In this document: piece after piece, positions 7,065 through 17,412 of the stretch
Layout: each line of letters starts with the position of its first letter
Numbering within the stretch: the first letter of the stretch is position 1
From: an uncultured Eubacteriales bacterium
GTDB lineage: Bacteria > Bacillota > Clostridia > Christensenellales > Aristaeellaceae
Assembly: GCA_902790175.1 (NCBI GenBank)
Contig: CADAQZ010000008.1
Coordinates: forward strand, 1-64,000
DNA length: 64,000 nt
Direction: 5' to 3'
Position numbers and translations under genes: made by a program
Notes under the pieces: generated by a model
What the model was told of the DNA's origin: nothing
The model's input: only the letters and a program-made list of their open reading frames with translations
Databases searched by the model: none

Positions 7065-7967
7065 ATGAGTGTCATGAATCAAGACGGCCTTTTGCACATA
7101 TCGCTGTTGGAGGGCCAGGCGCGCGCGATCCTGATCGAGAGCACGGCCATGGTCCAGCGCGCGAAGGAGATCCACGGCCTGTCCAAAATCGCCACGGCGG
7201 CGCTGGGCCGCACGCTGACGGCCACCGCGATGCTGGGCAGCATGCTCAAGGGCGAGGACGAGAGCGTCACCGCCACCATCAAGGGCGGCGGGCCCATCGG
7301 CACGGTGCTGGCCGTGTCCAACGAGAAGTGCGACGTGAAGGGCTACGTGACCAACCCCGAGGTGGACCTGCCGCGCACCGGCAAGAAGCTGCCCGTCGGC
7401 GCGGCCGTGGGCAAGGAGGGCCGCCTGACCGTCATCAAGGACATGCACCTGCGCGAGCCCTACGTGGGCCAGGTGAACCTCGTATCCGGCGAGATCGCCG
7501 AGGACTTCGCCATGTACTTCACCGCCTCCGAGCAGACGCCTTCGCTGGTGTCGCTGGGCGTGCTGGTGTCGGACGAGAAGGCGGAGGCCGCCGGCGGGCT
7601 GATCGTGCAGCTGCTGCCCGGCGCCAGCGAGGCTGCGATCCAGTCCATCGAGAACAGCGCGGGCATGTTTATGGACATCTCGGGCACAATGAAGCAGTAC
7701 CATCTGGACGGCGCGGTGGAACAGCTGCTGATACACCTGCAGCCTGAGATCCTGGAGCGCCGCGAGACGCGCTACGCCTGCGATTGCAGCCGCGCGCGCG
7801 TGGAGAAGGCGCTGATCGCGCTCGGCAAGCGCGAACTGCGGGACATGATCGACGAGCAGCACGGCGCGCTGGTGAACTGCCACTTCTGCCGGAAGGCCTA
7901 CGGCTTTACCGAGGAGGAGCTGGAGGCGCTGCTGGCGGCGGCCACGGCGAAGAGCCAAGACAAGTAG
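7065..7967 (+). CDS. hslO: Redox-regulated chaperone Hsp33
   Basis: 300 residues, the normal family length. The folded domain covers about 1-230 (GRTLTATAMLGSMLKGED, GAVGKEGRLTVIKDMHL). The carboxy-terminal redox switch has the four zinc-binding cysteines as CDC (about 239-241) and CHFC (about 272-275). On oxidation Hsp33 loses zinc, unfolds this region and holds unfolding proteins. The start is set by GAGGAG before ATG 7065. A TPR gene follows 15 bases later, so they are probably co-transcribed. Confidence 0.95.
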   Translation: MSVMNQDGLLHISLLEGQARAILIESTAMVQRAKEIHGLSKIATAALGRTLTATAMLGSMLKGEDESVTATIKGGGPIGTVLAVSNEKCDVKGYVTNPEVDLPRTGKKLPVGAAVGKEGRLTVIKDMHLREPYVGQVNLVSGEIAEDFAMYFTASEQTPSLVSLGVLVSDEKAEAAGGLIVQLLPGASEAAIQSIENSAGMFMDISGTMKQYHLDGAVEQLLIHLQPEILERRETRYACDCSRARVEKALIALGKRELRDMIDEQHGALVNCHFCRKAYGFTEEELEALLAAATAKSQDK

Positions 7968-7982
7968 CGTCATGGAGGACGG

Positions 7983-9686
7983 ATGAACAAGAACCTGAAG
8001 GTGGTCGCGTTCAAGCGCTCGCCCGCCTATGTGCATCACCGGGCGATGATGAATCGGCGCGACAACAACATCGTCGACGCGCTGGAATTGATGCGCCGCG
8101 CGGTGGAGGAGTCGCCCCAGAACCGGGAGTACCGGCTCGATCTGGCGGAGCTCTACTGCGAGATGGGCTGCCACGAGCTTTCGTCGCGGCTGCTGCTGGA
8201 CATGCTGGCCGAGGGGGACGGGCCGTCGGAGTGCTACTACGGCCTGGCGCTCAACCAGCTGGGCATGAACGACATCGTCGGCGCGCGCAAGTCGCTTCGG
8301 CTGTATAGGCGGCGGGATCCGGCGGGCGCGCACGTGGAGGAGGTCCGGCAGCTGGCCGCGGAGCTCGACTTCTACGACGAGATGGGCCGGCCCCGCAACC
8401 GCAAGCTCAGCCGCGCCGCACGCGTCGCCAGCCGCGCGTGCGAGGCGTTGAAGGCGGACCTGCCCGAGAAGGCCTGTCGGCTGTTCGAGCAGTCGCTCTC
8501 GCTGGCCTCGGAGCAGTATGAAATGCGGGCGCTGTACGCGATGGCGCTGCTGACGCTCGGCGACAACGACCGGGCCCGCGCCGAGGCCGAGCGCGCCGCG
8601 GGCGGCTATCCGCCGTCGGTGCGGGCGCTGTGCGTGTGCGCGCAGGTGTACGCGCTGATGGGTGACATCACCACGGCCCGCGCGCTGGTGGATCGCGCGG
8701 CGGCGGAGAAGCCAGACGGGCAAGACCTTCGGTTGATGGTCTACGCGATGGGTGAACTGCGCATGGACGACCGCGTGGCCGAGTACGCGCGCCTGGCACT
8801 CCAGGAGACGCCGTTTGACCGCGACCTTCTTCACATGCGTGCGATCGCCCTTCTGCGTACAGGCGCTCCCGAGAAGCGCGTGGCGCGGTTCTGGGCGCGC
8901 ATCCTGCGCATCGATCCGGAGGACAGCGTGGCGCAGTTCTACCAGGAGGCCGCCGTCAAGGGCGAGCTTCGCAGGTACAGCCCGGAGTACGGCTACCAGG
9001 TGCCTCCGAAGGAGTTTGAGCGCCGCCTGCGCGAGCTGGTCGGCCACCTGGGCAGGGGCTACGAGCACGTCTCCGATCAGTGGCGCAGCGTACCGGGATT
9101 TCGCCAGCTGGTGCGCTGGGCGGTGTGCGCGGAGGATGCGCGCCTGAGCCGCGCGGCGATGATGGCGCTCACCACCATCGACACCGACGAATCCCGAAGC
9201 CTGCTGCGCGGCCTGCTGTTCGGCGCGGAGCTGCCGGACGACTTAAAGATCCACGCGGCGCTGGCGCTGCGGCTGCAGGGCATCGAGCAGGAGGCGCTGA
9301 TGCCGGGCAGCGCGGGGCTCGAAGAGGGCTTCCTGCCGGGCACCGGGGCCATGATGGCCCGCCTGGGCGTGGGCGAGCGCCAGCTGGTGCGCTACGCGGA
9401 CGAGGTGCTCCAGCGGGAGTACGACGTGTCCGGCATCACGCAGCTGCTTCTGATGTGGACGGCCTACCGCCAGCTGCGCGGCACGCGCACGGACCCGCTT
9501 CTGCGCATCGAGAGCGCGGCGGCGGCCCTGGCCTACAACTACATGCTGATCTACGGACCCAAACCCAGCGTTGGCCGCCTCGCGAAGGCGTTTGGCTGCG
9601 CGCCGCGACAGCTGGCCTTCTGTGCCAGCCGCATCGCGGGGTGCCTGGAGCGAATAGGAGAGAATACGAGCGATGAAGATCCATGA
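7983..9686 (+). CDS. Tetratricopeptide-repeat protein of unknown function
   Basis: 567 residues, cytoplasmic (no signal peptide or membrane span). Helical repeats of TPR type run through about residues 25-300: NNIVDALELMRRAVEESPQN, LYAMALLTLGDNDRARAEAE, and ALVDRAAAEKP. The middle (about 385-430, ARLSRAAMMALTTIDTDES) resembles HEAT-like helices. The last 50 residues (VGRLAKAFGCAPRQLAFCAS) look like a helix-turn-helix, which would make it a TPR-coupled DNA-binding protein; this is inference. It overlaps the next gene by 14 bases and forms a set of three helical-repeat proteins with it and the zinc-ribbon protein. Confidence 0.8.
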   Translation: MNKNLKVVAFKRSPAYVHHRAMMNRRDNNIVDALELMRRAVEESPQNREYRLDLAELYCEMGCHELSSRLLLDMLAEGDGPSECYYGLALNQLGMNDIVGARKSLRLYRRRDPAGAHVEEVRQLAAELDFYDEMGRPRNRKLSRAARVASRACEALKADLPEKACRLFEQSLSLASEQYEMRALYAMALLTLGDNDRARAEAERAAGGYPPSVRALCVCAQVYALMGDITTARALVDRAAAEKPDGQDLRLMVYAMGELRMDDRVAEYARLALQETPFDRDLLHMRAIALLRTGAPEKRVARFWARILRIDPEDSVAQFYQEAAVKGELRRYSPEYGYQVPPKEFERRLRELVGHLGRGYEHVSDQWRSVPGFRQLVRWAVCAEDARLSRAAMMALTTIDTDESRSLLRGLLFGAELPDDLKIHAALALRLQGIEQEALMPGSAGLEEGFLPGTGAMMARLGVGERQLVRYADEVLQREYDVSGITQLLLMWTAYRQLRGTRTDPLLRIESAAAALAYNYMLIYGPKPSVGRLAKAFGCAPRQLAFCASRIAGCLERIGENTSDEDP

Positions 9687-10491
9687 TTTTGACGAGAAGT
9701 TCTACGACTACGTGCGCACGTGGATGGCGATGCACCCCGGCCTGACCGAGAAGCAGGTCGAGGACAGCTACAACGAGATCATGCTCAACTGGCTGAACGC
9801 CCCGGCAAAGTGGCTGGACGGCGAGAAGCCGGGCGAGTACTTCATGCGCTACAGCGAGCCGAAGGACCTGATCAAGCTGCTGGAGGAGTACGACAAGCGC
9901 GATATCGGCCTGCCGGAGCCGCTGTACAGCCGCGTTGTGAGCGTGGGTGAGCCCTGCGTGGAAGGGCTGATGCGCATCGTGAAAAACGCGGATCGGCCGG
10001 AATCGCTGCGGGCGACGGCGCTGGCGATCCTCGGCGACATCGGCAGCGAAACGGTCCGGCCGCTGTTGATCGACCTCGTCTGCGCCGGGGAGATGGGCGA
10101 CGAGATCAGCGAGATGGCGACGGACGACCTCTCCGAGGGCGACGCCTCCATCGTAGACGCGCTGATGGAGCGCTACGACGCGGCCACCGAATTCGGCCAG
10201 CAGCGCATACTGGACATCTGCGCCAACTTCCCGGGCGACGCGCGCGTGTACGACCGGCTCGTCGAGAAGCTGCGCAACCGCCCGGACCAGCGCGCGCTGT
10301 ACGCTTCTCTGCTGGGAAAGCTGGGCGACGCGCGCGCCGTGGACGAGCTCAAGCCGTTTTTGACGATGCAGGACATCGGCTATCTGGACTACATCGAGCT
10401 GCGCAATGCCGTGGAGGCGCTCGGGGGAGACCCCGGCGAGGACCGCGCGTTCTACGGCGACCCGGACTATGAGGCCATGCGGAACATGTAA
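9673..10491 (+). CDS. HEAT-like repeat protein
   Basis: 272 residues beginning inside the end of the TPR gene. After an amino-terminal region with a conserved-looking FDEKFYDYVRTWM, short paired helices repeat: PCVEGLMRIVKNADRPESLR, ATALAILGDIGSETVRPLL, YASLLGKLGDARAVDELKPF. These are PBS-lyase/HEAT-like units that usually act as protein-binding scaffolds. No catalytic motif is visible. Overlap with the upstream gene implies translational coupling and equal expression. Function unknown. Confidence 0.75.
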   Translation: MKIHDFDEKFYDYVRTWMAMHPGLTEKQVEDSYNEIMLNWLNAPAKWLDGEKPGEYFMRYSEPKDLIKLLEEYDKRDIGLPEPLYSRVVSVGEPCVEGLMRIVKNADRPESLRATALAILGDIGSETVRPLLIDLVCAGEMGDEISEMATDDLSEGDASIVDALMERYDAATEFGQQRILDICANFPGDARVYDRLVEKLRNRPDQRALYASLLGKLGDARAVDELKPFLTMQDIGYLDYIELRNAVEALGGDPGEDRAFYGDPDYEAMRNM

Positions 10492-10528
10492 ACCGACCGG
10501 CACCATTCGACGCGAGGGAGGGGATCCG

Positions 10529-11695
10529 ATGTACTGCTCACACTGCGGCAAAAAGGTGAACGACACGATGCTGTTCTGCCCGTTCTGCGGCGATCCGATT
10601 GTGATCCCGGACCAGGACGAGGAGGCGGGCATTGCCGCGCCAGAGCCCAGGCCCGCCGAGGCCGCGCCGGAGCCAGTCGTCGAACCGGAATCGACTGAAG
10701 CATCAGACGCGCCGACCGAGCCTTCCGAGCCGGAACCTGCGGAGGAGCCGAAGAAGCCCCAAGCGCCCGCCCGGGAGGTGGGCGAGGCCGAGGCGGAGCT
10801 ATTGGACTGGGACCAGTCCCGCCGCCGCTACGCCGCGGACGACGTATGGGCCAACCCTGACGCCGCGCAGGAGGCGTTTTCCCCGCTGACGTTCGACGAG
10901 CTCGAGGAGAAGAAGGAGGGCTGGCGCGAGGAGATCGCCCGCCGAAAGGAGGAGGCCGCCCCGCAGAAGAAGGCCCCCGACATGAACGGCGGCGAGCACG
11001 AGCCGGTGCGCCTGGACGGCGCGGCCCCGAAGCTGGAGGCCGACATCGAGGGCGCGACGCCCCTCGCCGGCGACCGGGAGAAGCATCGCAAGGGCGCGAG
11101 CACGCTGGTGCCGCCCAAGCAGATGGACCCCAACGACATCTTCATGGACGGTTCGGACCGCGACGAGTTCGACGACTACGACGGCAAGGAGTTTGCCGAC
11201 GAGACCTTCGCGTTCGAGGACGCGGACGAGGGCAGCTTCTTCATGCGCCACATTCGCGGCATCGTGGGCCTGGCGCTGTTCGCGATCCTGATATTAATGT
11301 TCGTGATCTATGCCTTCTCCAAGGCCGGACAGCAGAGCCTGGCGCGCATCAACCTGGCCTGGAGTACCGAGGCCTACACCCAGCTGGGTTATCAGTACTA
11401 CCAGGCGGAGAACTACACGCAGGCGGGCCTGTACTACGAGCGCGCCCTGCAGCGCGAGCCGAACAACTACAACTTTGCCTCGTCCGCGGCCATGGCCTAC
11501 GTGAACGCCAAGAACACCGACAAGGCCGCCGCGATGCTCAAGCGCTGCGCCGAGATCAACCCGACGCTGCTGGAGCCGTACATCTACCTTCTGAACCTGT
11601 ATCCCGACGCCGCCCAGCGCCCGTGGGACATCACGCAGCTGCTGCAAAAGGGCTACGAGTATACCGGTGATTCCCGGCTGGACGTGACAGGCTGA
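10529..11695 (+). CDS. Membrane protein with N-terminal zinc ribbon and C-terminal TPR
   Basis: 388 residues; ATG 10529 follows GAGGGAGGGG. Residues 1-25 form a zinc ribbon (CSHCGKKV, CPFCGDP). A long acidic, Pro/Glu-rich low-complexity stretch follows (about 35-245). A single membrane span lies at about 255-275 (GIVGLALFAILILMFVIYAF), and beyond it at least two TPR units (TQLGYQYYQAENYTQAGLYY, AAMAYVNAKNTDKAAAMLKR). The ribbon is probably cytoplasmic and the TPR part outside. It ends the TPR/HEAT/zinc-ribbon trio and is followed by dus after two bases. Role unknown; a scaffold or stress sensor of the envelope is possible. Confidence 0.75.
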   Translation: MYCSHCGKKVNDTMLFCPFCGDPIVIPDQDEEAGIAAPEPRPAEAAPEPVVEPESTEASDAPTEPSEPEPAEEPKKPQAPAREVGEAEAELLDWDQSRRRYAADDVWANPDAAQEAFSPLTFDELEEKKEGWREEIARRKEEAAPQKKAPDMNGGEHEPVRLDGAAPKLEADIEGATPLAGDREKHRKGASTLVPPKQMDPNDIFMDGSDRDEFDDYDGKEFADETFAFEDADEGSFFMRHIRGIVGLALFAILILMFVIYAFSKAGQQSLARINLAWSTEAYTQLGYQYYQAENYTQAGLYYERALQREPNNYNFASSAAMAYVNAKNTDKAAAMLKRCAEINPTLLEPYIYLLNLYPDAAQRPWDITQLLQKGYEYTGDSRLDVTG

Positions 11696-11697
11696 CG

Positions 11698-12717
11698 ATG
11701 GAAAACGCGAAATTCCTGCTCGCCCCGATGGACGGCATGACGCGGGCGTCGTTTCGGCTGATTTGCTTTGAGTACGGCGCGGACGGCGCGACCACCGAGA
11801 TGATCCAGTCGCTGGCGCTGGGCCGCGCGAAGAAGCGCCTGAGCCCGACCTTCGCCGAGACGATGGCGCGCCTTCCCGGGGAAGGGGCTCTGGCGGCGCA
11901 GCTGATCGGCAGCGTGCCGGAGATGATGGCCGAGTCGGCCCGCAGGCTCACGGCGATGGGCCGCTTCGACGCCATCGACATCAACATGGGCTGCCCGGCC
12001 CGAAAGGTAGTGGGCAGCGGCAACGGCTCCGCGCTCCTGAAGGACCCCGAGCGGGCCATAGAGGTGATGGAGGCCGTAAAGAGCGCCACGGACCTGCCCG
12101 TGCAGCTGAAGCTGCGCCTGGGCTGGGACGACGAGCACATCACCGCGCCCCGGCTGGTTCACGCCGCCGAGGCGCTCGGCTTTTCGGGCGTCACGATCCA
12201 CGGGCGCACGCGCATGCAGATGTACCGCGGGCCGGTGAACGTCGAGGCCATACGCCAGATCGCCAGGTCCGTGTCGATCCCCGTCTACGCCAACGGCGGC
12301 GTCACCGGCGCGCGCGATGCGCTCGAATTCCTCCGCGAGACCGGTGCGGCGGGCGTGGCCATCGGACGGGCAGCGCTCAAGGCCCCCTGGATATTCGACG
12401 ACATCAAGCGCCTGGCGCGCGGCGAGGCCGTCCCGGAGCGGCAGGCCCCGGAGCGCGTCGCGCTCGTCAAGCGACTGGCAAAGCTGGCCTGCGGGCATCG
12501 CCCGGAGAAGGTGGCCGTCAGCGAGATGCGCAAGTTCTGCGGCTGGCTTCTGCCGGGGCTGACCGGCGCGGGGGAGGTCCTCGCGCAATTGAACGACGTG
12601 ACGACGCTGGACGGCTTCAACCGGCTGATGGACCTCTGGCTAAATGGCCTTATCCGAACGGGCGACATCCACATCCACCCCGAGCTCATGCCAGTAGAAA
12701 CGCTCGACACCGTATAA
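11698..12717 (+). CDS. dus: tRNA-dihydrouridine synthase
   Basis: 339 residues with the FMN TIM-barrel of the Dus family: LLAPMDGMTRASFR at the amino terminus, INMGCPARKVVGSGNGSAL (with the catalytic Cys in GCPA), VQLKLRLGWDD, VTIHGRTRMQMYRG, and VYANGGVTGARDAL. It reduces uridine to dihydrouridine in the D loop of tRNAs. Which positions are modified cannot be told from sequence. It is the last gene of the run that began at 6298, and a strong terminator follows 12 bases after the stop. Confidence 0.93.
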   Translation: MENAKFLLAPMDGMTRASFRLICFEYGADGATTEMIQSLALGRAKKRLSPTFAETMARLPGEGALAAQLIGSVPEMMAESARRLTAMGRFDAIDINMGCPARKVVGSGNGSALLKDPERAIEVMEAVKSATDLPVQLKLRLGWDDEHITAPRLVHAAEALGFSGVTIHGRTRMQMYRGPVNVEAIRQIARSVSIPVYANGGVTGARDALEFLRETGAAGVAIGRAALKAPWIFDDIKRLARGEAVPERQAPERVALVKRLAKLACGHRPEKVAVSEMRKFCGWLLPGLTGAGEVLAQLNDVTTLDGFNRLMDLWLNGLIRTGDIHIHPELMPVETLDTV

Positions 12718-12729
12718 AGACAATAGAAT

Positions 12730-12766
12730 GGGAGGCTGCCAATCGGCAGCCTCCCGGTCGTTTTGG
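12730..12766 (+). terminator. Intrinsic terminator after dus
   Basis: 11-bp perfect stem GGGAGGCTGCC / GGCAGCCTCCC, AATC loop, followed by GGTCGTTTTGGGTTT. It also lies just beyond the stop of the convergent large surface protein. Confidence 0.8.
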
Positions 12767-12773
12767 GTTTGTC

Positions 12774-13628
12774 TCAATCGCCGGTGTATTCCTCCTCGGG
12801 GTTGGAGGCCTCCTCGGGGATCTCCGGCTCAGGCTCCGGCTCGGGTTCCGGTTCGGGTTCCGGTTCGGGTTCGGGCTCCGGCTCGGGTTCCGGCTCGGGT
12901 TCCGGGGCCACATACGGGTTCGCGTAGATCATCAGCGCATCCTCGCGCAGCATCTGCATCAGCGTGGGCACGTCGATCGAGGGAGCCATCGGGTCTATGT
13001 TGGTCAGCCACGTGCCGTCGTTCGAGGCTGCGTTGACGTAGTCCTGGAAGGCGGACACGGCGGCCACGGTGCCCTCGTCCAGCCAGCCGCTGGCGGCTTC
13101 GTAGGGACCGGCCATCCAGCCCAGGTCCATCAGGCGCTGCTGGATCACAGTGACGTGGTAGGCGTCGGTTGTCGCGTCGATGGGATAATTCCAGGTCTCC
13201 TCCATGTACCACGCGCCCGCGGGTTCGGGCTCCGGTTCGGGTTCAGGTTCGGGTTCCGGCTCCGGCTCAGGCTCCGGCTCAGGCTCCGGTTCAGGCTCCG
13301 GTTCAGGCTCAGGCTGAGGTTCCGGTTCAGGCTCAGGCTGAGGCTCCGGTTCGGGTTCGGGCTGCTGCTCGGGCTCGGGTACGGGTTCGGGCGCAGGCTC
13401 CGGCTCGGGTTCCGGTTGCGGTTCAGGTTCGGGCTCAGGCTGCGGCTCGGGTTCGGGTTCCGGCGCCGGGGGAGCCTTGACGACGAACTGCGTGCTCGCG
13501 GTCGTCGCGACGCTCATGTCGCGGCTTGCAGGCACCGCCGTGACGTTCAGCGTGAAGGGCACGCCGGTTGCGACGCCCTCCAGCTTGGCGGTAAAGTACG
13601 TGTCGTAAATATCCGCGTTGCCCTGATC
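12774..13628 (-). pseudogene. Displaced C-terminal part of the large peptidoglycan-binding protein
   Basis: 285 codons in the frame one base off the gene at 13435-17319, with no start codon of its own at the junction. It begins at [18 protein letters not shown], continues the fourth Ig-like module (FTLNVTAVP), then a long Glu-Pro repeat. About 90 residues resembling a fifth peptidoglycan-binding domain follow ([15 protein letters not shown] to [15 protein letters not shown]), then another Glu-Pro repeat and the end EEYTGD. Because the frame stays intact, the break is recent or an assembly error. Removing one base near 13629 would join the two parts. Confidence 0.75.
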
Positions 13629-16600
13629 TCGCCTCGGCCGAGCCATCGACGATCCACGTGCCGGTCTCGTCGGTGCTGCTGGCGTCAATGCTGATGCTCG
13701 GGATGCCGAGAACGGGCTGCGGCTCGGGCTCAGGTTCGGGCTCCGGTTCCGGCTGCGGCTCCGGCTCAGGTTCAGGTTCGGGCTCCGGTTCTGGCTGCGG
13801 CTCCGGTTCTGGCTGAGGCTCAGGTTCCGACTGCGGTTCCGGTTCAGGCTCGGGCTCCGGCTCCGGCTGAGGCTCAGTTTCGGGTTGGGGCTCGGGTTCC
13901 GGTTCAGGCTCCGGCTCGGGCTGCGGCTCAGGCTCGGCGACCGGCTCCTTGGCGAACTGGGCGACGGCCTCGACGCCGTTCTCGACGCTTCCGCCCTCGG
14001 GGATGGCCACCACCTTCAGCGTGTAGACGGTGCCGGGCTCCATGTTGGCCGTGGAGGCGTTCAGCGTCTCGGTGTCCTTGCTTGCTACGTTGCTGTTGAG
14101 GAGGTTATCGCCCTGGTAGAGCGAGACCTCGTAGGCCTCGACGTCGCCCTCGGCGTGGAAGTTCACGGACATCACCTCGGCGTCGCTGTCGATCCAGGTG
14201 ACGTTCTCGTCCGCCGCCTGGGCCGAAGGCTCGGCTTCGGGCGTGAAGGTGAGCGTCGGCGCGGACACGGCGGCCGCTTCGGACACTTCCTGCTGCGTTT
14301 CCGGCTCGACGGGCGCAGGCTCGGGATTCTCGGGCTGCGGGTTCTCCGGCTCTGCGGGCGCGGGCACCACCGCGCCGCTGCTCTCGTTGTTCTCAGTGTT
14401 CTCAGGCGTCTCGGGCGTCTCGGGGGCCTGAGGCGTCTCGGGGTTCTCAGTGCCTCCGTTCTCAGTGCCTCCGTTCTCCTCGCCGCCGGAGGGCGCCGCG
14501 ACGCTGCCGGGCGCCTGGGTCTCGTTGTTTTCAGGCTCCTGGGAGGGGTCGGGCGAAGGCTCGGGCGAGGGCTCCGGCGTCGGTTCGGGCGTCGGAGTCG
14601 GCGTGGGCTCCGGCGTCGGGTCGGGGCTCGGCAGTTCGATCACGGGCACCGAGAAACGCAGGAACCGGACGCGGGCGTTGTCGATCGTGCCGTTCTGCGG
14701 AATGGCGTACACGAACAGCGCGTACTGCTCGCCCTGGTTGAAGGCATCGGAGGAGACCGTGGTCATCTCGTCGGTCGTGGTGGAGCTGAGGAAGATGTTG
14801 TCGCTCTCGTCGCGGATCTCCCAGTAGTAGCTGCCCACTTCGCCCTCGGCCTTCCAGCGCAGGAGCAGCGTGCCGGGCTGCACATAGTGGATGCCGTTCT
14901 CGACGCGGGCCACGGGCTCGATGGAGATCTCGGGGTTGCCGATGGTGCCGATCTGCGGCTCCACGGGCCTTGCGAAGCGCTTGAAGTTGACGGCACTCAC
15001 GGTGACGTGGTTCGGGTCGGCGTCCACCGGATAGGCGGTGACCTCGAGCGTATAGACGCGGTCGTAGGCCAGCGTCGACACGGACACGCCGGTCTGGGTC
15101 AGCATCGTCTCGTTGTCAAAGTACACGTTGCCGAGCTCGTCGCTGAAGCGCGCCTTGTAGCTGGCGACCTGGCCCTCCGCGAACCAGTAGAAGGTGATGT
15201 AGCCGCTTGCGGAGCTGTCGTCGGCCACGCAGAAGGTGGTTCCGTCCATGTGGTCGTAGAAGTCGAGCGAGATCATCGGCGCGCCGATCACCGTCGGCGG
15301 CACGTAGATGGGCGCGTCCGGCGCGAACAGCAGCTGCTGCGTGCGCACGGTGGCCACGCCGGTGGGCTTGAGGCCGACCTTCATCTGGAACAGCTTGACG
15401 GCCTCCTTGGTCTGCTTGCCGAAGCGCCCGGAGATCTTGCCGTCGTAGTAGCCCAGCGCCTGCAGGCGGCGCTGCAGGCGCTCTACTCGGCTGTTCTCGT
15501 CGCCGCGGCACAGCGTGATGTAGCCGGGAGCCTCGGGGGCGTTGCCGGCGAACAGCGCCCTCAGCACGGGCACGGTGGCCTGACCGGTCTCGCGCAGGCC
15601 AGCGGTGCGCTGGAATACGCGGATGGCCGAGGTGGTCTCGGAGGTATAGGTGCTGCCGACGTTGCTCTCCAGGTAGTACAGGTCGCGCAGCCGGTTGTTC
15701 AGCTCGCGCACGCGGTAGCCAGTGTCGCCCGGAAACAGGTCGATGAAGCTGGAGCAGCGGTTGGCGCGGTCGGAGTAGAGCAGCTGGAGCGTCTCGCGGG
15801 TGGCCTTCTCATCGACGGCCAGCCCGTTCTCCTTCTGGAACAGCTGCACGGCCTTCTGCGTGCGGGGGCCGAAGATGCCGTCCGCGGCGTCGGCCAGGTA
15901 GCCCAGCTCGCGCAGGCGCTCCTGCATGCGCGTCACCCTCAGGCCGCGCCCGCGGCGGGCCAGCTCCTTGTAGGGGTCGTAGGGCTTCAGCGTGCCGGAG
16001 AGGATCGTGCGCTGCAGGTCCGCATCGGCCACGCCGTTCACGGTCAGGCCCAGGTCGTCCTGCAGCATCCGCACGGCGTTCTGGGTGCGCGGGCCGAAGA
16101 TGCCGTCCACGTAGTAGTCGTAGTAGCCCAGGTCGTAAAGCGGCTGCTGGATGGCGCGCACGGCGTCGCCGCGGCTGCCGCGGGAGAGGGTCGTGTACTG
16201 CTCGACGGGCTTGAGCTCATCCCACGCGGTCTTCTCACCGGCGATGGGGCACTTGTCGATCAGCTTCAACACCGGCTCCGCGACTTCCGTCTCGGTGCCG
16301 AACTCGATGAAGGAGAAGTCCGGCTTGGCGGCCTTTTCCTCCAGGCGGGCGTAGACGTTCAACTGTCCGCTCATGCCCTCGATCTGAAGCCCGGCCACGT
16401 CGAAACCCTCGGGGATGGCATAGCCGCCGAAGTCGGCGTAGCGCTTGAACTCGGTGAGCGTGCCCTTTGCGACGTCCACGGTGTAGACGGTGTTGTCCTT
16501 GCCCAGCATGAACAGCTTGTTAGCGCTGGCGGCCAGCTGATTCTCCACGGGCATTTCGGGCGTGAGCACCACGTCGGTGCTCATCGCAGCGGGATCGTAC

Positions 16601-17319
16601 TCCATCAGCCGCACGGCGCTTCCGGCGTGGGAGAGGTAGTAGATCATATTGTTCAGCCGGGTGTAGGCCAGCACGTCACCGTCCAGGAACTCCGAGGAGA
16701 AGTTGAAGTCGTTGCGGAAGTAGAGGTCGCCCTCGTCGGTCAGGTAAACCTCATAGTTTTCCGCCAGCAGGCTGCTGCGCGGCAGCTGGGAGGCGTAGGG
16801 CTCGAACAGGCCGGTCTCCTTGACGTACAGCAGCGACCCGGCCTGGTCCACCAGCTGGATCACGAGGCCCTCCGCCGACAGGTATAGCCGGTCGATGGGC
16901 TCCTGGGCGGTGTAGGCCAGCGTCGCCTGCTGCGTGTTCAGGTCCACGCGCATCAGCTGCGTGCGCTCGGCCGCGGTCACGTAGTAGGCCGCGTCCTCGC
17001 CGCCGAGGATCGCCGCGTGGACGCCCTTGGCCAGTAGGGTCTCCTTGAAGGCGGCCATGTCGATCATGTAAAGGTCGCTGACGCCTTCGGCCTCGCCCTC
17101 GCCGAGGAACACGACGCGGTAGGCGTCCGCGGAGAGCACGGCGTCGGCGCGGGCCTTGTTGATGGCGTCGGCGCGTCCGGTCAGGTAGAGGTTGCCGCTT
17201 CCGTCCACGTAGGCGGAAATGGCGCCGCTGCTGGCCACGGGCGCGGCCTGGGCCGAAGCGAAGACCGTCGCCAGTAGGCACAGCGCGAGCGTCAGGAGAA
17301 GCACGCCTGTTCTTTTCAT
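13435..17319 (-). CDS. Large secreted peptidoglycan-binding surface protein (frameshifted)
   Basis: Signal peptide at residues 1-26 ([19 protein letters not shown]). Residues about 30-370 look like a beta-propeller. Four peptidoglycan-binding (PG_binding_1) domains follow at about 376-670, with repeats such as [20 protein letters not shown]. Ig-like modules with the pattern FxAEGxVxxY occur at about 700, 815 and 1048, separated by Thr/Pro/Glu-rich linkers (about 893-1006 and 1126-1206). The real protein sequence stops matching near 13630; from there to the stop at 13435 it is read out of frame, and the true end lies at 12774. AGGAGG precedes the ATG. An extracellular wall-attached role is inferred. 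Confidence 0.8.
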   Translation of the reverse strand: MKRTGVLLLTLALCLLATVFASAQAAPVASSGAISAYVDGSGNLYLTGRADAINKARADAVLSADAYRVVFLGEGEAEGVSDLYMIDMAAFKETLLAKGVHAAILGGEDAAYYVTAAERTQLMRVDLNTQQATLAYTAQEPIDRLYLSAEGLVIQLVDQAGSLLYVKETGLFEPYASQLPRSSLLAENYEVYLTDEGDLYFRNDFNFSSEFLDGDVLAYTRLNNMIYYLSHAGSAVRLMEYDPAAMSTDVVLTPEMPVENQLAASANKLFMLGKDNTVYTVDVAKGTLTEFKRYADFGGYAIPEGFDVAGLQIEGMSGQLNVYARLEEKAAKPDFSFIEFGTETEVAEPVLKLIDKCPIAGEKTAWDELKPVEQYTTLSRGSRGDAVRAIQQPLYDLGYYDYYVDGIFGPRTQNAVRMLQDDLGLTVNGVADADLQRTILSGTLKPYDPYKELARRGRGLRVTRMQERLRELGYLADAADGIFGPRTQKAVQLFQKENGLAVDEKATRETLQLLYSDRANRCSSFIDLFPGDTGYRVRELNNRLRDLYYLESNVGSTYTSETTSAIRVFQRTAGLRETGQATVPVLRALFAGNAPEAPGYITLCRGDENSRVERLQRRLQALGYYDGKISGRFGKQTKEAVKLFQMKVGLKPTGVATVRTQQLLFAPDAPIYVPPTVIGAPMISLDFYDHMDGTTFCVADDSSASGYITFYWFAEGQVASYKARFSDELGNVYFDNETMLTQTGVSVSTLAYDRVYTLEVTAYPVDADPNHVTVSAVNFKRFARPVEPQIGTIGNPEISIEPVARVENGIHYVQPGTLLLRWKAEGEVGSYYWEIRDESDNIFLSSTTTDEMTTVSSDAFNQGEQYALFVYAIPQNGTIDNARVRFLRFSVPVIELPSPDPTPEPTPTPTPEPTPEPSPEPSPDPSQEPENNETQAPGSVAAPSGGEENGGTENGGTENPETPQAPETPETPENTENNESSGAVVPAPAEPENPQPENPEPAPVEPETQQEVSEAAAVSAPTLTFTPEAEPSAQAADENVTWIDSDAEVMSVNFHAEGDVEAYEVSLYQGDNLLNSNVASKDTETLNASTANMEPGTVYTLKVVAIPEGGSVENGVEAVAQFAKEPVAEPEPQPEPEPEPEPEPQPETEPQPEPEPEPEPEPQSEPEPQPEPEPQPEPEPEPEPEPEPQPEPEPEPEPEPQPVLGIPSISIDASSTDETGTWIVDGSAEARSGQRGYLRHVLYRQAGGRRNRRALHAERHGGACKPRHERRDDREHAVRRQGSPGAGTRTRAAA

Positions 17320-17412
17320 AACTATACCCTCCTATCGTTGGTATCCTGTTAGACGTAATAAGTTCCGCGCAGGTTCCGGGATTTTGAAAAAAATCGCGGT
17401 TGGAGACTATGT

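Noticed and set aside
13200..13930. Possible CRISPR-like or minisatellite array in the GGTTCCGGCTC region
   Set aside because: The repetition follows six-base Glu-Pro codon pairs inside a coding gene, with no spacer structure; no CRISPR or cas gene was seen anywhere.
13885..16887. A 1,000-codon open frame on the plus strand opposite the large surface protein
   Set aside because: It is the complement of a GC-rich coding gene, His/Gly/Leu/Val/Arg-rich with no ribosome-binding site or recognisable domain. The minus strand has a signal peptide and clear domains.
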